DNA from: Beijerinckiaceae bacterium
GTDB lineage: Bacteria; Bacteroidota; Bacteroidia; Chitinophagales; Chitinophagaceae
Assembly: GCA_903970475.1 (NCBI GenBank)
Contig: CAJCIQ010000082.1
Location: 1 to 34,818 of the forward strand
Length of the DNA stretch: 34,818 nt
Direction: 5' to 3'
Positions 9,535 through 17,946 of the stretch are shown here, piece after piece. Below the pieces are notes generated by a model that worked only from the letters and a program-made list of their open reading frames with translations, was not told the DNA's origin and made no database searches. Both the position numbers and the translations under genes were made by a program. Numbering within the stretch: the stretch's first letter is position 1; each line of letters opens with the position of its first letter.

Positions 9535-9602
9535 GCTCCCATCCTGGAACCCGGGGTGACTCGGAACCACAGAATACCTACCTGTCAGGCGACCCGAATA
9601 AG

Positions 9603-9685
9603 TTGTCGTAAAACGCTGGTTAATACCGGAGAGACTTTTTCATAATGCTTGTTTTTTTCGTAAATTCAGTTAGTACTTACGACAA
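9603..9685. repeat. 9-bp perfect inverted repeat upstream of the 238-aa gene
   Basis: TTGTCGTAA at 9603-9611 is repeated in inverse as TTACGACAA at 9677-9685, with 65 bp between the arms. The right arm ends 12 bp before the start codon at 9698. It could be a pair of operator half-sites, but nothing else supports this. Confidence 0.35.
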
Positions 9686-9697
9686 AATCACCCTATT

Positions 9698-10414
9698 ATG
9701 AAGAACTTGAGCGAAACCTGGTTTGCGGAAGGATATATTGATTTTGAGCTGAAGAAATATACGATACTGGCTTATCTTCAAGAGGTCAACCGCTACTTCG
9801 ACGAAAACAAACTGTATCCCCAGTTATCAGACGTCATATTCCACTACAACAACCTCTGCGCTTTCAGGGAGAACAAGCAAATATTGCAGCAGTTTTTCCC
9901 CAAACGCTTATCAAAGATTGATCAGCAAAGACTGCAATTGCTCTATGAAAGAATGGTGGAAGATGAAGGGATCATGCAACAGTTGGAAGACATCATTCAA
10001 TATGCCATCACCTGTATCACCCCTACCATCAAAAGTGGAACCGATATTTACGAGTTCATAGAAGACAAGATATCCATTAACCCCATTGGCCTGATACCGC
10101 TGGACAACAGGGAGGGGTATATATTTCTGAGCAACGGGAGTGTGCACCAGACCAGGGTCTATCAGTACCGGCTATCCATCTTCGAAAAGCATGATGAAAA
10201 GTACAGGGCCCTCAAAACCGAATTCATTGAAACCCGTAAACGTAGCCTCGTCCATACTTACGAAAACCTGAAGACAGAACTGCTGCGCTCCAGGGGTGAA
10301 CTGCCCAATCCTGCTGTCTACAGTGTAGAATCGTCGCTGAGTTATCCACTGGAAGAAACATTGTTACCGATCGCAAAGAGAAGGCTGGTGCGCTATATCA
10401 CAAAGGCGGCTTAA
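9698..10414 (+). CDS. conserved-looking protein of unknown function, 238 aa
   Basis: I do not recognise this protein. It is soluble, with no signal peptide or membrane segment, and is rich in charged and aromatic residues with predicted helices: an N-terminal KKYTILAYLQEVNRYFDENK, a middle region ending in TPTIKSGTDIYEFIEDKI, then a strand-like NPIGLIPLDNREGYIFLSNG and a basic C-terminus (KRRLVRYITK). The coding quality is good along the whole length and the ATG at 9698 is the natural start. It stands alone on the plus strand and is convergent with the S9 peptidase gene, with only 8 bp between stops. The upstream spacer of 163 bp holds a 9-bp inverted repeat but no exact TAnnTTTG box. Confidence 0.8.
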   Translation: MKNLSETWFAEGYIDFELKKYTILAYLQEVNRYFDENKLYPQLSDVIFHYNNLCAFRENKQILQQFFPKRLSKIDQQRLQLLYERMVEDEGIMQQLEDIIQYAITCITPTIKSGTDIYEFIEDKISINPIGLIPLDNREGYIFLSNGSVHQTRVYQYRLSIFEKHDEKYRALKTEFIETRKRSLVHTYENLKTELLRSRGELPNPAVYSVESSLSYPLEETLLPIAKRRLVRYITKAA

Positions 10415-10422
10415 GCGGCCCC

Positions 10423-13413
10423 CTACTCCCCGTCCAGCTCAAGTCCCCATTCCCGGCCCTTGGCTGTGGCAGGTATTCCTTGGGTCAACCAACGGGCCGG
10501 CTTTGCGCCTTTAAGCTGCCAGTCGAAAAACTGTTGCTCCCGGATCTGAATATCCTTCTGGTTGCGACGCTCCCTAAGGTTATGCGCCTCCCCGTTATAG
10601 GTAAGCATCCAGACCTGTTTGCCCAGCCTGCGCATGTCGGTAAACATCTCAATGCCTTGGTACCAGGGTACTGCTCCATCCGCATCATTGGACATGATGA
10701 CCAAGGGTGTAGTGACATTAGGTAGATGGAATAAAGGAGAATTTTCGATATAAAGGTCTGGCCGCTGCCAGGGAGTAGCGCCTATGCGGCTTTGGGTATG
10801 TTCATATTGGAACTGTCTGTTTAAACCAGATTCCCAGCGTATGCCTCCGTAAGCGCTGAACATATTGACCACTGGAGCCCCTGCCCAGGCTGCTTTAAAC
10901 ATATGCGTAGCGGTCACCAGGTAAGCCACCTGATACCCACCCCAGCTTTGTCCCTGAATACCCAACTTAGCAGCATCAACATAAGGTTTGGTGCATAAAT
11001 ACTTTACACCGCTCACGATATAGTCATAGGCGCTTTTCCCCGGATGTCCTACAGTATACCTGATGTCAGGTGTGAAGACCAGGTATCCCCTGCTGACAAA
11101 GAAAGAAATATTCAACCGGCTGGGCGTCGGAGAAGGCGGAATATAGCCATAGAGTCCATCAGATAACCTTTCATAGAAGTAGGTGATCATCGGATATTTT
11201 TTGTGTGGGTCGAAGTCCTGGGGCACATACAATATCCCGTCTGATTTTTTACCTGTAAAGGTTGTCCAGTGCACCAGTTGGGCGTGGCCCCAGTTATACT
11301 CTTCTTGTTGGGGATTGATAAAGGTGATTTGAGCAGCCTTTGCCGGATCATTACCTAACCAAAGATCGGCGGGCGTTTCATAGGTTTCCTTGCTGTATAA
11401 GTAAACGGCTGCATCCTTAGCCTTCATAAATCGATTAAGCCAGAATGGCCCCTGTACGACGGTGATGGGTCCTGACCTGCCCAGCGTGGCTAGCCCTGAA
11501 ACTTTGGTACTGTCGTTAAAGCTATTCAGCCAAATGGTCTGGTCGGGGCGGATGTATTTCACGTCTTCATCCAATGGAACGTAACGGTAAGCAGTTCTGC
11601 TGCGACGACCCTTACCCAAGGTCAGACACAAGGGTTTGTGCTGACCGGTTGGGTCTAAAGACCAAATATCATAGCGATCATTGATCCATACAGCAGAATC
11701 TCCGCTAACCCAACCTGCTCCTCCATAGGCATTGGGATCATCCGGCACGTCATTTTCCTCATCATACCATTTCGTTTTGGCGCCAGTTGAAATGGCCTTT
11801 ACACCGGCGCCAGGGGCGTAACTATAATACTGGCGCATCTTCATGTCGTACCATAACAAATAATGCCCTCCGGCAGAGATGGATGCAGTCCCATTGAGGT
11901 TCGAACGGACCAGCGTTTGCTGGCCTGTTAGCGGATCGATGGCATATATATCACTGAATGTTTTTCCCATCCACTGTCCAGGTATTCTTTTACCATAATC
12001 GGTAATGCCTATGAACATAGGTCCGTCTCCTTCAGCAGAAGGAAGGACAGTGGGCACTTTAACGGAACCTAATTGCACATAGTTCTGGTGGATTATGTCA
12101 TATACCCCAAGATAGCTTCGCTTCAGCTCCTTTTCTCTTTCAAATAATTGAACAGATTGAAGGTAGTCATCCTTATAATTCCAAACATCCAGTTTTGCCT
12201 CTTCAGATTCCGCCAGGGTAGTGTCTTTGGGGGGCATAACAGGCGCAGCACCCAAGAGCAACCTGGTTCCGTTTTTACTGAAAGCCACTTCCCCATTTTC
12301 ACTCACGGTCCAACCCACGGTCATTCCTGGGCTACCTTTGGCCAAAAGCAAACGGGCACTATCCTTACCCGTTTGGAAATACCATAGTTGATAAAAATGC
12401 TGAAGGGCATTTTTTGCGGTATCCCTGTCTGTTAGGAAAACGACTTGTGCACCGGCTTCATCTATGGCGAGCTTCTTAAAATCATGTCCCCCCTGGAATA
12501 TGGTATCCACTTTGTCTCCAGTCCACAGGCAGAAATATCCTTTATAGGTGGAATCTTTCTTTGTTCCTACCATGGCAAAGGCCAACAAGTTTCCTTGTTT
12601 ACTCAGCAGGTATTCCCCTACTCCCTTGAAGTGTTTTACACTATCTGTAACGAGATTGCGCACATAGAGGTCGGAGCCTTCCGATTTTTTGTCAGCGCCA
12701 GGGGCGTCGTCATCGGCATCGGCGGGTGTGGCGGCCTCGGCGGCGGCGGGTGTGGCGGCGTCGGCGGCGGCGGCGGTCTCAGCGGCGTCGAGCGTCTCGT
12801 CGGTAGGAGTGGTGTCTGGCGCAGGGACTCCGGCCGTAGGGGCAACTCCGGCAGCAGGGGCGGCAACCTTTGCCGTATCCCCCTTCTTCCCTTTTGGCTC
12901 CTTAACTTCGGGAGCGGGCTCCAATAAATAAGCTACTTCATCACCCGCTTTCTTTGGCACTTGAAATGACTTGACGCGGGCAATGCGATTGACCTGATAC
13001 CCGTTTAACTTCACTATCGCCAAAGAGTCTTTTGGGGAGTCCTCCGGTTTCTTCTTCTTTATCCTAGCCTGACGTATATCAGCGTAAAGTGGTTTGATTT
13101 TGCATACGACAAAACGGCCATCAGCCGTAAACGCAGCATCATATCCTCTCGGAATGCACAAAAGGGTATCCGGACCCTTCAAAAATAGTTTGCTATCCCC
13201 CTCCTGCACATTTACAGTGTAGATGATCCACCTGCCATCGTTGCTCAATTTCCGCTCTCCCACAGATTCCCAATGATCATAGACGGTATGGTCCAGGGGC
13301 TTTTTGGCACTGGCAGCCGCCAAAGCTGAACCCGAAGCCGGCGCCTTTTGTTGGGCAAACGCGGCAAAAGACAAGCCAATGGTGGAGACGATAAACAAGG
13401 AGAATTTCAACAT
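10423..13413 (-). CDS. secreted prolyl oligopeptidase-family (S9) peptidase
   Basis: A 996-aa exported peptidase: signal peptide (MLKFSLFIVSTIGLSFAAFA), a long beta-propeller-like N-terminal region and a C-terminal alpha/beta hydrolase domain. The catalytic triad can be read: Ser823 in GQSWGG, Asp about 912 in NDADGAVP and His944 in EAHNLRER. S9 enzymes cut short peptides, often after Pro or at N-terminal dipeptides; this one is probably periplasmic. Residues about 172-247 form an Ala/Pro/Asp-rich low-complexity insert encoded by very GC-rich DNA, unlike the flanking sequence. It lies 70 bp downstream of lanB on the same strand with no U-tract terminator between them, so co-transcription with the lanthipeptide genes is possible. 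A one-base-short promoter-like TATTTTG in the spacer leaves room for its own promoter. Confidence 0.92.
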   Translation of the reverse strand: MLKFSLFIVSTIGLSFAAFAQQKAPASGSALAAASAKKPLDHTVYDHWESVGERKLSNDGRWIIYTVNVQEGDSKLFLKGPDTLLCIPRGYDAAFTADGRFVVCKIKPLYADIRQARIKKKKPEDSPKDSLAIVKLNGYQVNRIARVKSFQVPKKAGDEVAYLLEPAPEVKEPKGKKGDTAKVAAPAAGVAPTAGVPAPDTTPTDETLDAAETAAAADAATPAAAEAATPADADDDAPGADKKSEGSDLYVRNLVTDSVKHFKGVGEYLLSKQGNLLAFAMVGTKKDSTYKGYFCLWTGDKVDTIFQGGHDFKKLAIDEAGAQVVFLTDRDTAKNALQHFYQLWYFQTGKDSARLLLAKGSPGMTVGWTVSENGEVAFSKNGTRLLLGAAPVMPPKDTTLAESEEAKLDVWNYKDDYLQSVQLFEREKELKRSYLGVYDIIHQNYVQLGSVKVPTVLPSAEGDGPMFIGITDYGKRIPGQWMGKTFSDIYAIDPLTGQQTLVRSNLNGTASISAGGHYLLWYDMKMRQYYSYAPGAGVKAISTGAKTKWYDEENDVPDDPNAYGGAGWVSGDSAVWINDRYDIWSLDPTGQHKPLCLTLGKGRRSRTAYRYVPLDEDVKYIRPDQTIWLNSFNDSTKVSGLATLGRSGPITVVQGPFWLNRFMKAKDAAVYLYSKETYETPADLWLGNDPAKAAQITFINPQQEEYNWGHAQLVHWTTFTGKKSDGILYVPQDFDPHKKYPMITYFYERLSDGLYGYIPPSPTPSRLNISFFVSRGYLVFTPDIRYTVGHPGKSAYDYIVSGVKYLCTKPYVDAAKLGIQGQSWGGYQVAYLVTATHMFKAAWAGAPVVNMFSAYGGIRWESGLNRQFQYEHTQSRIGATPWQRPDLYIENSPLFHLPNVTTPLVIMSNDADGAVPWYQGIEMFTDMRRLGKQVWMLTYNGEAHNLRERRNQKDIQIREQQFFDWQLKGAKPARWLTQGIPATAKGREWGLELDGE

Positions 13414-13426
13414 GCAGTGCTAAGGG

Positions 13427-13441
13427 TTTAGGTAGCCTAAA
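13427..13441. repeat. small palindrome between lanB and the S9 peptidase gene
   Basis: TTTAGG (13427-13432) and CCTAAA (13436-13441) form perfect 6-bp arms around TAG, 14 bp before the S9 peptidase start. There is no U-tract, so it is not a terminator; an operator or chance are both possible. Confidence 0.3.
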
Positions 13442-13483
13442 ATACTGGAAAGGGAAGAAAAAGCAAAATAATTACCCACCTGT

Positions 13484-16400
13484 TCACCGGCCTTTTCTTA
13501 TGGCTACCTGCGAGGTATAATACTTCTCTAAAAAGTGGTAGAGGACCAACTCATATTTCCGCTGTCTGGCCACAAACAGGCGGTTCACACTCATATGAAT
13601 CAGGCTGGGCAATACCTCCAAAGAACGGGGCTTTACCTTACCCAATGGGAGAGAGGTCAGTAGTTCTCCGATGATTACCTGATTGGACAAGCTCCTTTGC
13701 CTTAATAGGGTAATGGCATCGGCTAACCCATTAGCGTAGTCCAATGCCGGGTTCAAATAGGAGAAAATGGTCCCCTGCCTTTCCCTGTATTTTTCATTCA
13801 ATTGCCTTTGTAATAAAGGACTTCCCCCGAATTCTTTATAGAAAGCAGCTTGAAGCGTGCCCATTAAGCTTCTTTTTTCATCAAGGGTTAATCCGAAATC
13901 ATCCAACAACGCATCTATACTCCTTAAAGCTAGTAGTGGCCTCAGCGATTCCCGACCCTCCAGCAAATCCAGCAGTTGTAAAACAAATAGGCTATCGGCG
14001 GAGAATAAACGCTCTGACTGGCCAATCAAATCCGCTCCATATCTTTCCAACTCCCGCGAATAAGTATCAATGACTACCCGGTCTATCATCCCTGCGGTCA
14101 CCCAGGGTTGAAGGGCTGATAAAAAGGCCTGTTGAAGTGGTCCTTGCAAGCTGAGGTCCTGATTATAAAATCTGATCCTCAAATGGGAAAATTCGTCCTT
14201 ATATCGAAGGAAAAAACAACTTTGATATTGCCCATCCATGTTTTCCAAAAAGGGTTTCAGGACGTCCCTCAAAATGGTTTCCGCTGATTTTGCGCCGCAA
14301 TAGAGCTTGAAGTAAAGCCATTGACTACCGGGTCCGAATTTCCTTTGAACGGCAGCGGCGGGGACGGCAGCCGGGACGGTGGCAGGGACAGCGGCGGCCG
14401 TGACTTCCATAGGAATGATCAGCTCCTGGGTGTATCCCCTTCCCTGTTCATCGCGGACCATCGCATTTTCCGGCGTATCAAGGAACTCCATCAGTAACAA
14501 TTTTTTGTTCCTGGATAAGTAATGCAGGAACAAATCTATACCAGCCGCCTGGGTAAAATCGATGAGTAACGTATTGTCCTGCTCCACATATACCACTCTT
14601 TCCGGCATATTCAGTTTTGTACGCCAACCCTGAAAGTAGAGCGGATAGTCAGCAGCCAAAGGAGGCAGATCGCTCAAATGCGCTTCGGTTATTCTCCATT
14701 GTGCCTTACTCAGGATCAGGTTCTTATATACGACCCTGGGTAATTGTTCGAGCGCCGTTAAAGGTCCCCAATCCCATACCCTAAGCCCTGATAGGTTTTG
14801 AAAAGATAATAGGCACAGGAATTTATAGATGGGAAGATTGTCGGAAAGGAAGTTATGGGCCGTTGTGAGCCGGGGTAAGACTCTTTTTTGATGCCGCTTG
14901 GAAGTGAGGATGATCTCGTTATGGCGAACACTCACCAGGAGGTCGTCCATGGGAATCAGTTGGCTGGGCTCTGCCCCTGACCCGCCCACGTAAGGAATTT
15001 CATAATCCCTCAAAACGGGTCTTAGCAGGACATTCCCAGTCCTGGCCTGGGGAAGGTGAACCACCTCCGCATAAAGGACACCTGGATCTGCTTGCTCTTC
15101 TTTCTTTATAATCTCCCTGGTAAAGCAGGCGATTTGATCATCCCCCAGGGCAAACCTGGCCAGTAGATTGGCGCCGCCTGGCCCTCCGAAATCATGCAGG
15201 TCAAAGACGAAATTCTCCGGATCCAGCAGTCCTCCTTCCTTCATCAAGCTCCCACACAAATACATACTGCTGGGGAAACGGGAATTCCTGGCAGTGGATC
15301 TCAGCGCTGAGAGTTCTTCTTCGGTCAGGCGTATGCAGGATTCCTGATGGCGCAGGTAGTCATCATACTTCCTTATGAGATATTCAAAGACAGGATCGAC
15401 TTTAAAAGTCCTGGGTCCAGGGTCTGACCCTTCTTCTGAAAGTTCATTGATTAAAGGGCTGTTTCCCGCAAGGTCGTCCGTGCTGGAAGAAAAGCCAATA
15501 CCGGTATCGGCATCCAAAGCCAGGGATAAAGGCACCTGGGCCTCTTCGTATTTATCCAGGAAACGTTTTCGGAATGCCTCCAGATCAGCAGGTGTATCCT
15601 GTCTTCCCAATCCGGATAGGTCCTGAGCCTGAGAAAGGATGGCATCTATTAACCCTTGTTGGATATGACATGGATGCATGGACAAAAAAAGATCCACCTG
15701 AAGGGTATTCTTTTGTACCGCTTGCGCTGTAGTATCTAACAAGGCCAATTTTCTCCATGCCTTACCAATTTCCTCGATCCAGCCCACGCCGTTCCCTGGA
15801 TTGGACAATAACCGATATATGTGCTGCAAAGACGTCGATATCTCTACGGAGGAAGGGAGCGCCGATAATTGCCGCATAAGTCGTTCAAATGAATCAGTCC
15901 CTGTGAGGGCCGGTTCCAATTCCGATACAAGGAGTTGGGAGTCTACCATTTCCATGATAAATTCCTTAGCCTCTTCCAGGCTGACCTCTTCGAGTTGCAT
16001 CAGCAAATCCCTTAACGCATCCAGGGTCACGCCCCCTTGAGCGCGCTTCAATAGCTTATCCAGATAAGAAGCCCCCTGGACGGAAGTAATTTGGTATTGT
16101 CTTGTCCCCCGGTCAATGGAATACTCCACATACCTGTATGTTCCAGCGTATGCATAAATGCTGTTATTGGGGTAAAATTTGATCTGATGAATGACTTCCG
16201 GCATTTTTGCAATGGCCTCAGTGATCTGGGTCAAGAAATGCATGTCTGTTCTTACCCGCCTCAAATGCGCTGGTGATAGGACGGCCTTTGTACTACTTAA
16301 ATCGGTAGTACTCAGGAAGCAACCGGCAAATGTAGCGTAAGGTGTGCACCTCACGCAACTGCGCAGCCAATACTTGGTAAAGGTCCTATGTAGCTTTTCC

Positions 16401-16648
16401 AGGGCCTTACCTTTCAACTGATCTTTTTTTTGCCATTCCATCCAAAACTCCGGAGAAGAAAGGTAAAGTCCTTCGGCAAACAAAGAAGCCTGGGCTAAAG
16501 TCAGTCCAGAGAAGGCGCTGGCGCCCGCGTCCTCAGAAATCGCGCCGCCAGAATTCGCCCCGCCAGGGCCCATACCCCTTGCGTATGCCCACTCCAAAGG
16601 AAATAGGGGTGTGCGGATAAGTACCCGGTTGAAATGATGTAATTGCAT
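13484..16648 (-). CDS. lanB: full-length class I lanthipeptide dehydratase (LanB)
   Basis: A 1054-aa cytoplasmic enzyme that dehydrates Ser and Thr of the precursor to Dha and Dhb by tRNA-dependent glutamylation followed by elimination. The N-terminus FNRVLIRTPLFP is characteristic of the family, and the glutamylation domain fills about residues 1-745. A Val-Pro-Ala-rich linker (about 748-767) leads to the SpaB-C/thiopeptide-type elimination domain (768-1054). Residues matching the NisB elimination catalytic set are present: Arg815 in FFLRYKD, Arg865 in TYSRELERYG and His1018 in HMSVNRLF. Both domains sit in one chain, unlike the split enzymes of some clusters. It starts 10 nt after the lanC stop, so lanC and lanB form one transcription unit. 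Confidence 0.93.
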   Translation of the reverse strand: MQLHHFNRVLIRTPLFPLEWAYARGMGPGGANSGGAISEDAGASAFSGLTLAQASLFAEGLYLSSPEFWMEWQKKDQLKGKALEKLHRTFTKYWLRSCVRCTPYATFAGCFLSTTDLSSTKAVLSPAHLRRVRTDMHFLTQITEAIAKMPEVIHQIKFYPNNSIYAYAGTYRYVEYSIDRGTRQYQITSVQGASYLDKLLKRAQGGVTLDALRDLLMQLEEVSLEEAKEFIMEMVDSQLLVSELEPALTGTDSFERLMRQLSALPSSVEISTSLQHIYRLLSNPGNGVGWIEEIGKAWRKLALLDTTAQAVQKNTLQVDLFLSMHPCHIQQGLIDAILSQAQDLSGLGRQDTPADLEAFRKRFLDKYEEAQVPLSLALDADTGIGFSSSTDDLAGNSPLINELSEEGSDPGPRTFKVDPVFEYLIRKYDDYLRHQESCIRLTEEELSALRSTARNSRFPSSMYLCGSLMKEGGLLDPENFVFDLHDFGGPGGANLLARFALGDDQIACFTREIIKKEEQADPGVLYAEVVHLPQARTGNVLLRPVLRDYEIPYVGGSGAEPSQLIPMDDLLVSVRHNEIILTSKRHQKRVLPRLTTAHNFLSDNLPIYKFLCLLSFQNLSGLRVWDWGPLTALEQLPRVVYKNLILSKAQWRITEAHLSDLPPLAADYPLYFQGWRTKLNMPERVVYVEQDNTLLIDFTQAAGIDLFLHYLSRNKKLLLMEFLDTPENAMVRDEQGRGYTQELIIPMEVTAAAVPATVPAAVPAAAVQRKFGPGSQWLYFKLYCGAKSAETILRDVLKPFLENMDGQYQSCFFLRYKDEFSHLRIRFYNQDLSLQGPLQQAFLSALQPWVTAGMIDRVVIDTYSRELERYGADLIGQSERLFSADSLFVLQLLDLLEGRESLRPLLALRSIDALLDDFGLTLDEKRSLMGTLQAAFYKEFGGSPLLQRQLNEKYRERQGTIFSYLNPALDYANGLADAITLLRQRSLSNQVIIGELLTSLPLGKVKPRSLEVLPSLIHMSVNRLFVARQRKYELVLYHFLEKYYTSQVAIRKGR

Positions 16649-16658
16649 GGGCTAGTGA

Positions 16659-17783
16659 TTAATAGACATTGAGCATAAAGCAACCATCCCAACTGGTATC
16701 GCCCGAGAGCATACTCGTCAGGACCAGGCCAATGCCAGAAAGGCCCATCAGTAAAGAGGGATTATCCGTAAAAGGCGTCATTTGCAGGGTTCTTTCGACC
16801 CAATCATTACGTGCCTCCACAAAAATATCCGATTGCGTGGCTAACCAGGCTTTATGAAACATATAAGCCACCCCCGCACTCCCATGGCAGAAGCCAGGAT
16901 CTTCAACCCGTGTTTGGGAAAGGGTCTTCCGGTAAGTACAATGGAGCAGCACCTTATTCCCTAATTGGATAGCCTCCTTATTGTTGAAAAGCCTGCCTGC
17001 CTCAAAGAGCGTATACCCTATTCCCAGGTCTCCGTAGCACCAGGCTAACCGGCTGTCCGAGGGTACTCCACCCCTTTCAATGAAATTGGGAAAGCAACTC
17101 AACCCGCCGTCCGGGCGTGCATGGGCCATCAGGTATTGGACGCACCCATTGACCAAAGAAGCAGCTTCCGCTAGGCAAATGCCTTTGGCATAGCATTGCA
17201 TTCCATATTTCAGGACGCTGCTTATACCATGGGACAAACCCAGGTCCACCTTGTCCGGTATAGGTTGGTAGGTATCCTGATCAAATGCAGGGATCGCCGC
17301 CAAAGGCCCTTGCTGGAGCATAAGTCTGTTCAGCAGGGAAAAAATACCTTCATAATAAGAACCGGAGCTGTTTCCAGCATACAATAGGTACCAGGAGATG
17401 CCCAACGCCCCATAGAAGTAATCGTAATTTCCATCTGAAAGCATATCCAGCGATAGATCCTCCAGGCGCTTATTGTCTCCGCATAATATTTCCCAATCCG
17501 ATGCCGTAAGCACCTCCTGATTACGGAGGTAGGTAAACAACCAGTTCATACCGGAAAGGCCATTACTATAATCTCCCCTGGACGCATTCATTGCTGTTTC
17601 GGCCAGGGCTTGAATACTTTCATTCAGGTAGGCCCACCTTAAAGGAGTAGGCTTATGCTTGAGGTAATTCACCAAAAAAAGTATCCGTCCTGCCCTACCG
17701 TCCATAAGGGAGGAATCCCTGTCATCGACACAAAAGAGGTCATCAGCCAATTGATCGAGCCATAGATTGATTTCCGTTTCCAT
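16659..17783 (-). CDS. lanC: lanthionine synthetase C-like cyclase (LanC)
   Basis: A 374-aa cyclase that adds Cys thiols to Dha/Dhb of the dehydrated precursor to make (methyl)lanthionine rings. The Zn-binding residues are in place: Cys249 in LAWCYGDLGIGY, and Cys299-His300 in DPGFCHGSAGVAYMFHKA; His185 in LGLSHGISSV is the conserved active-site-type His. Repeated GxxG segments (NGLSGMNW, GALGISWY, MGLSGIG) fit the alpha/alpha barrel. Length is slightly below the usual 400 or so residues. It starts 18 nt after the U-tract of a strong hairpin that separates it from the precursor gene, so its expression probably depends on readthrough of that hairpin. Confidence 0.93.
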   Translation of the reverse strand: METEINLWLDQLADDLFCVDDRDSSLMDGRAGRILFLVNYLKHKPTPLRWAYLNESIQALAETAMNASRGDYSNGLSGMNWLFTYLRNQEVLTASDWEILCGDNKRLEDLSLDMLSDGNYDYFYGALGISWYLLYAGNSSGSYYEGIFSLLNRLMLQQGPLAAIPAFDQDTYQPIPDKVDLGLSHGISSVLKYGMQCYAKGICLAEAASLVNGCVQYLMAHARPDGGLSCFPNFIERGGVPSDSRLAWCYGDLGIGYTLFEAGRLFNNKEAIQLGNKVLLHCTYRKTLSQTRVEDPGFCHGSAGVAYMFHKAWLATQSDIFVEARNDWVERTLQMTPFTDNPSLLMGLSGIGLVLTSMLSGDTSWDGCFMLNVY

Positions 17784-17801
17784 TTACTGGTATCTTGTTG
17801 C

Positions 17802-17842
17802 AAAAAATTAAGCGACCTTCTTTATAATCAAAGGTCGCTTAA
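17802..17842 (-). terminator. rho-independent terminator or attenuator between precursor and lanC
   Basis: Perfect 12-bp arms TTAAGCGACCTT (17808-17819) and AAGGTCGCTTAA (17831-17842) enclose an 11-nt loop, and on the minus strand six U residues follow (17807-17802). It lies between the precursor and lanC. Partial termination here would give more precursor than enzyme mRNA, the usual arrangement in lantibiotic operons. Confidence 0.85.
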
Positions 17843-17857
17843 GTAAGATGGTGCGGG

Positions 17858-17938
17858 TTATGAAACCCAACAGCCGGGATATGCGTCACTTTTGACGCCG
17901 ATTGGCCAGAGACATGCGTCACTCAAGACCCGGATGGG
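17858..17938 (-). pseudogene. in-frame continuation of the lanthipeptide precursor after an amber codon
   Basis: Reading on in the precursor frame past the TAG at 17939-17941 gives 26 more sense codons before TAA at 17858-17860. The stretch includes Ser58, Cys61, Trp63, Ser69, Cys75 and Ser78 (numbering with the amber codon as residue 52). Segments such as IRVLSDACLWP and IGVKSDAYPGCW look like lanthipeptide core sequence. The terminator hairpin starts only 15 nt after the TAA, but 96 nt after the amber codon, so the TAA looks like the ancestral end of the gene. Whether it is ever translated cannot be told. Confidence 0.6.
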
Positions 17939-17946
17939 CTAAGGAC
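17881..17946 (-). repeat. two 33-bp direct repeats (11 codons) in the precursor core region
   Basis: Units 17881-17913 and 17914-17946 match at 24 of 33 positions, with the shared minus-strand end AGTGACGCAT. The period is exactly 11 codons in the precursor frame: Cys-Pro-amber-Pro-IRVLSDA against Cys-Leu-Trp-Pro-IGVKSDA. The only difference between the amber codon and the aligned Trp codon is A for G at the second position. Confidence 0.8.

Noticed and set aside
12445..12927. Gly-rich 160-codon frame on the plus strand
   Set aside because: It is the complement of the GC-rich Ala/Pro insert in the S9 peptidase; low-complexity DNA gives open frames on both strands.
17848..17880. A third 33-bp unit of the precursor repeat
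   Set aside because: The DNA does not align with the two other units; only the preceding Ser-Asp-Ala and a later Cys-Trp recall the pattern.
17939..17941. Genome-wide reassignment of TAG as a sense codon
   Set aside because: TAG ends E2 (9532-9534), the 43-aa lipoprotein (22954-22956) and the right-edge adaptor (33624-33626), so it is a normal stop here; only local readthrough or mutation remains possible.
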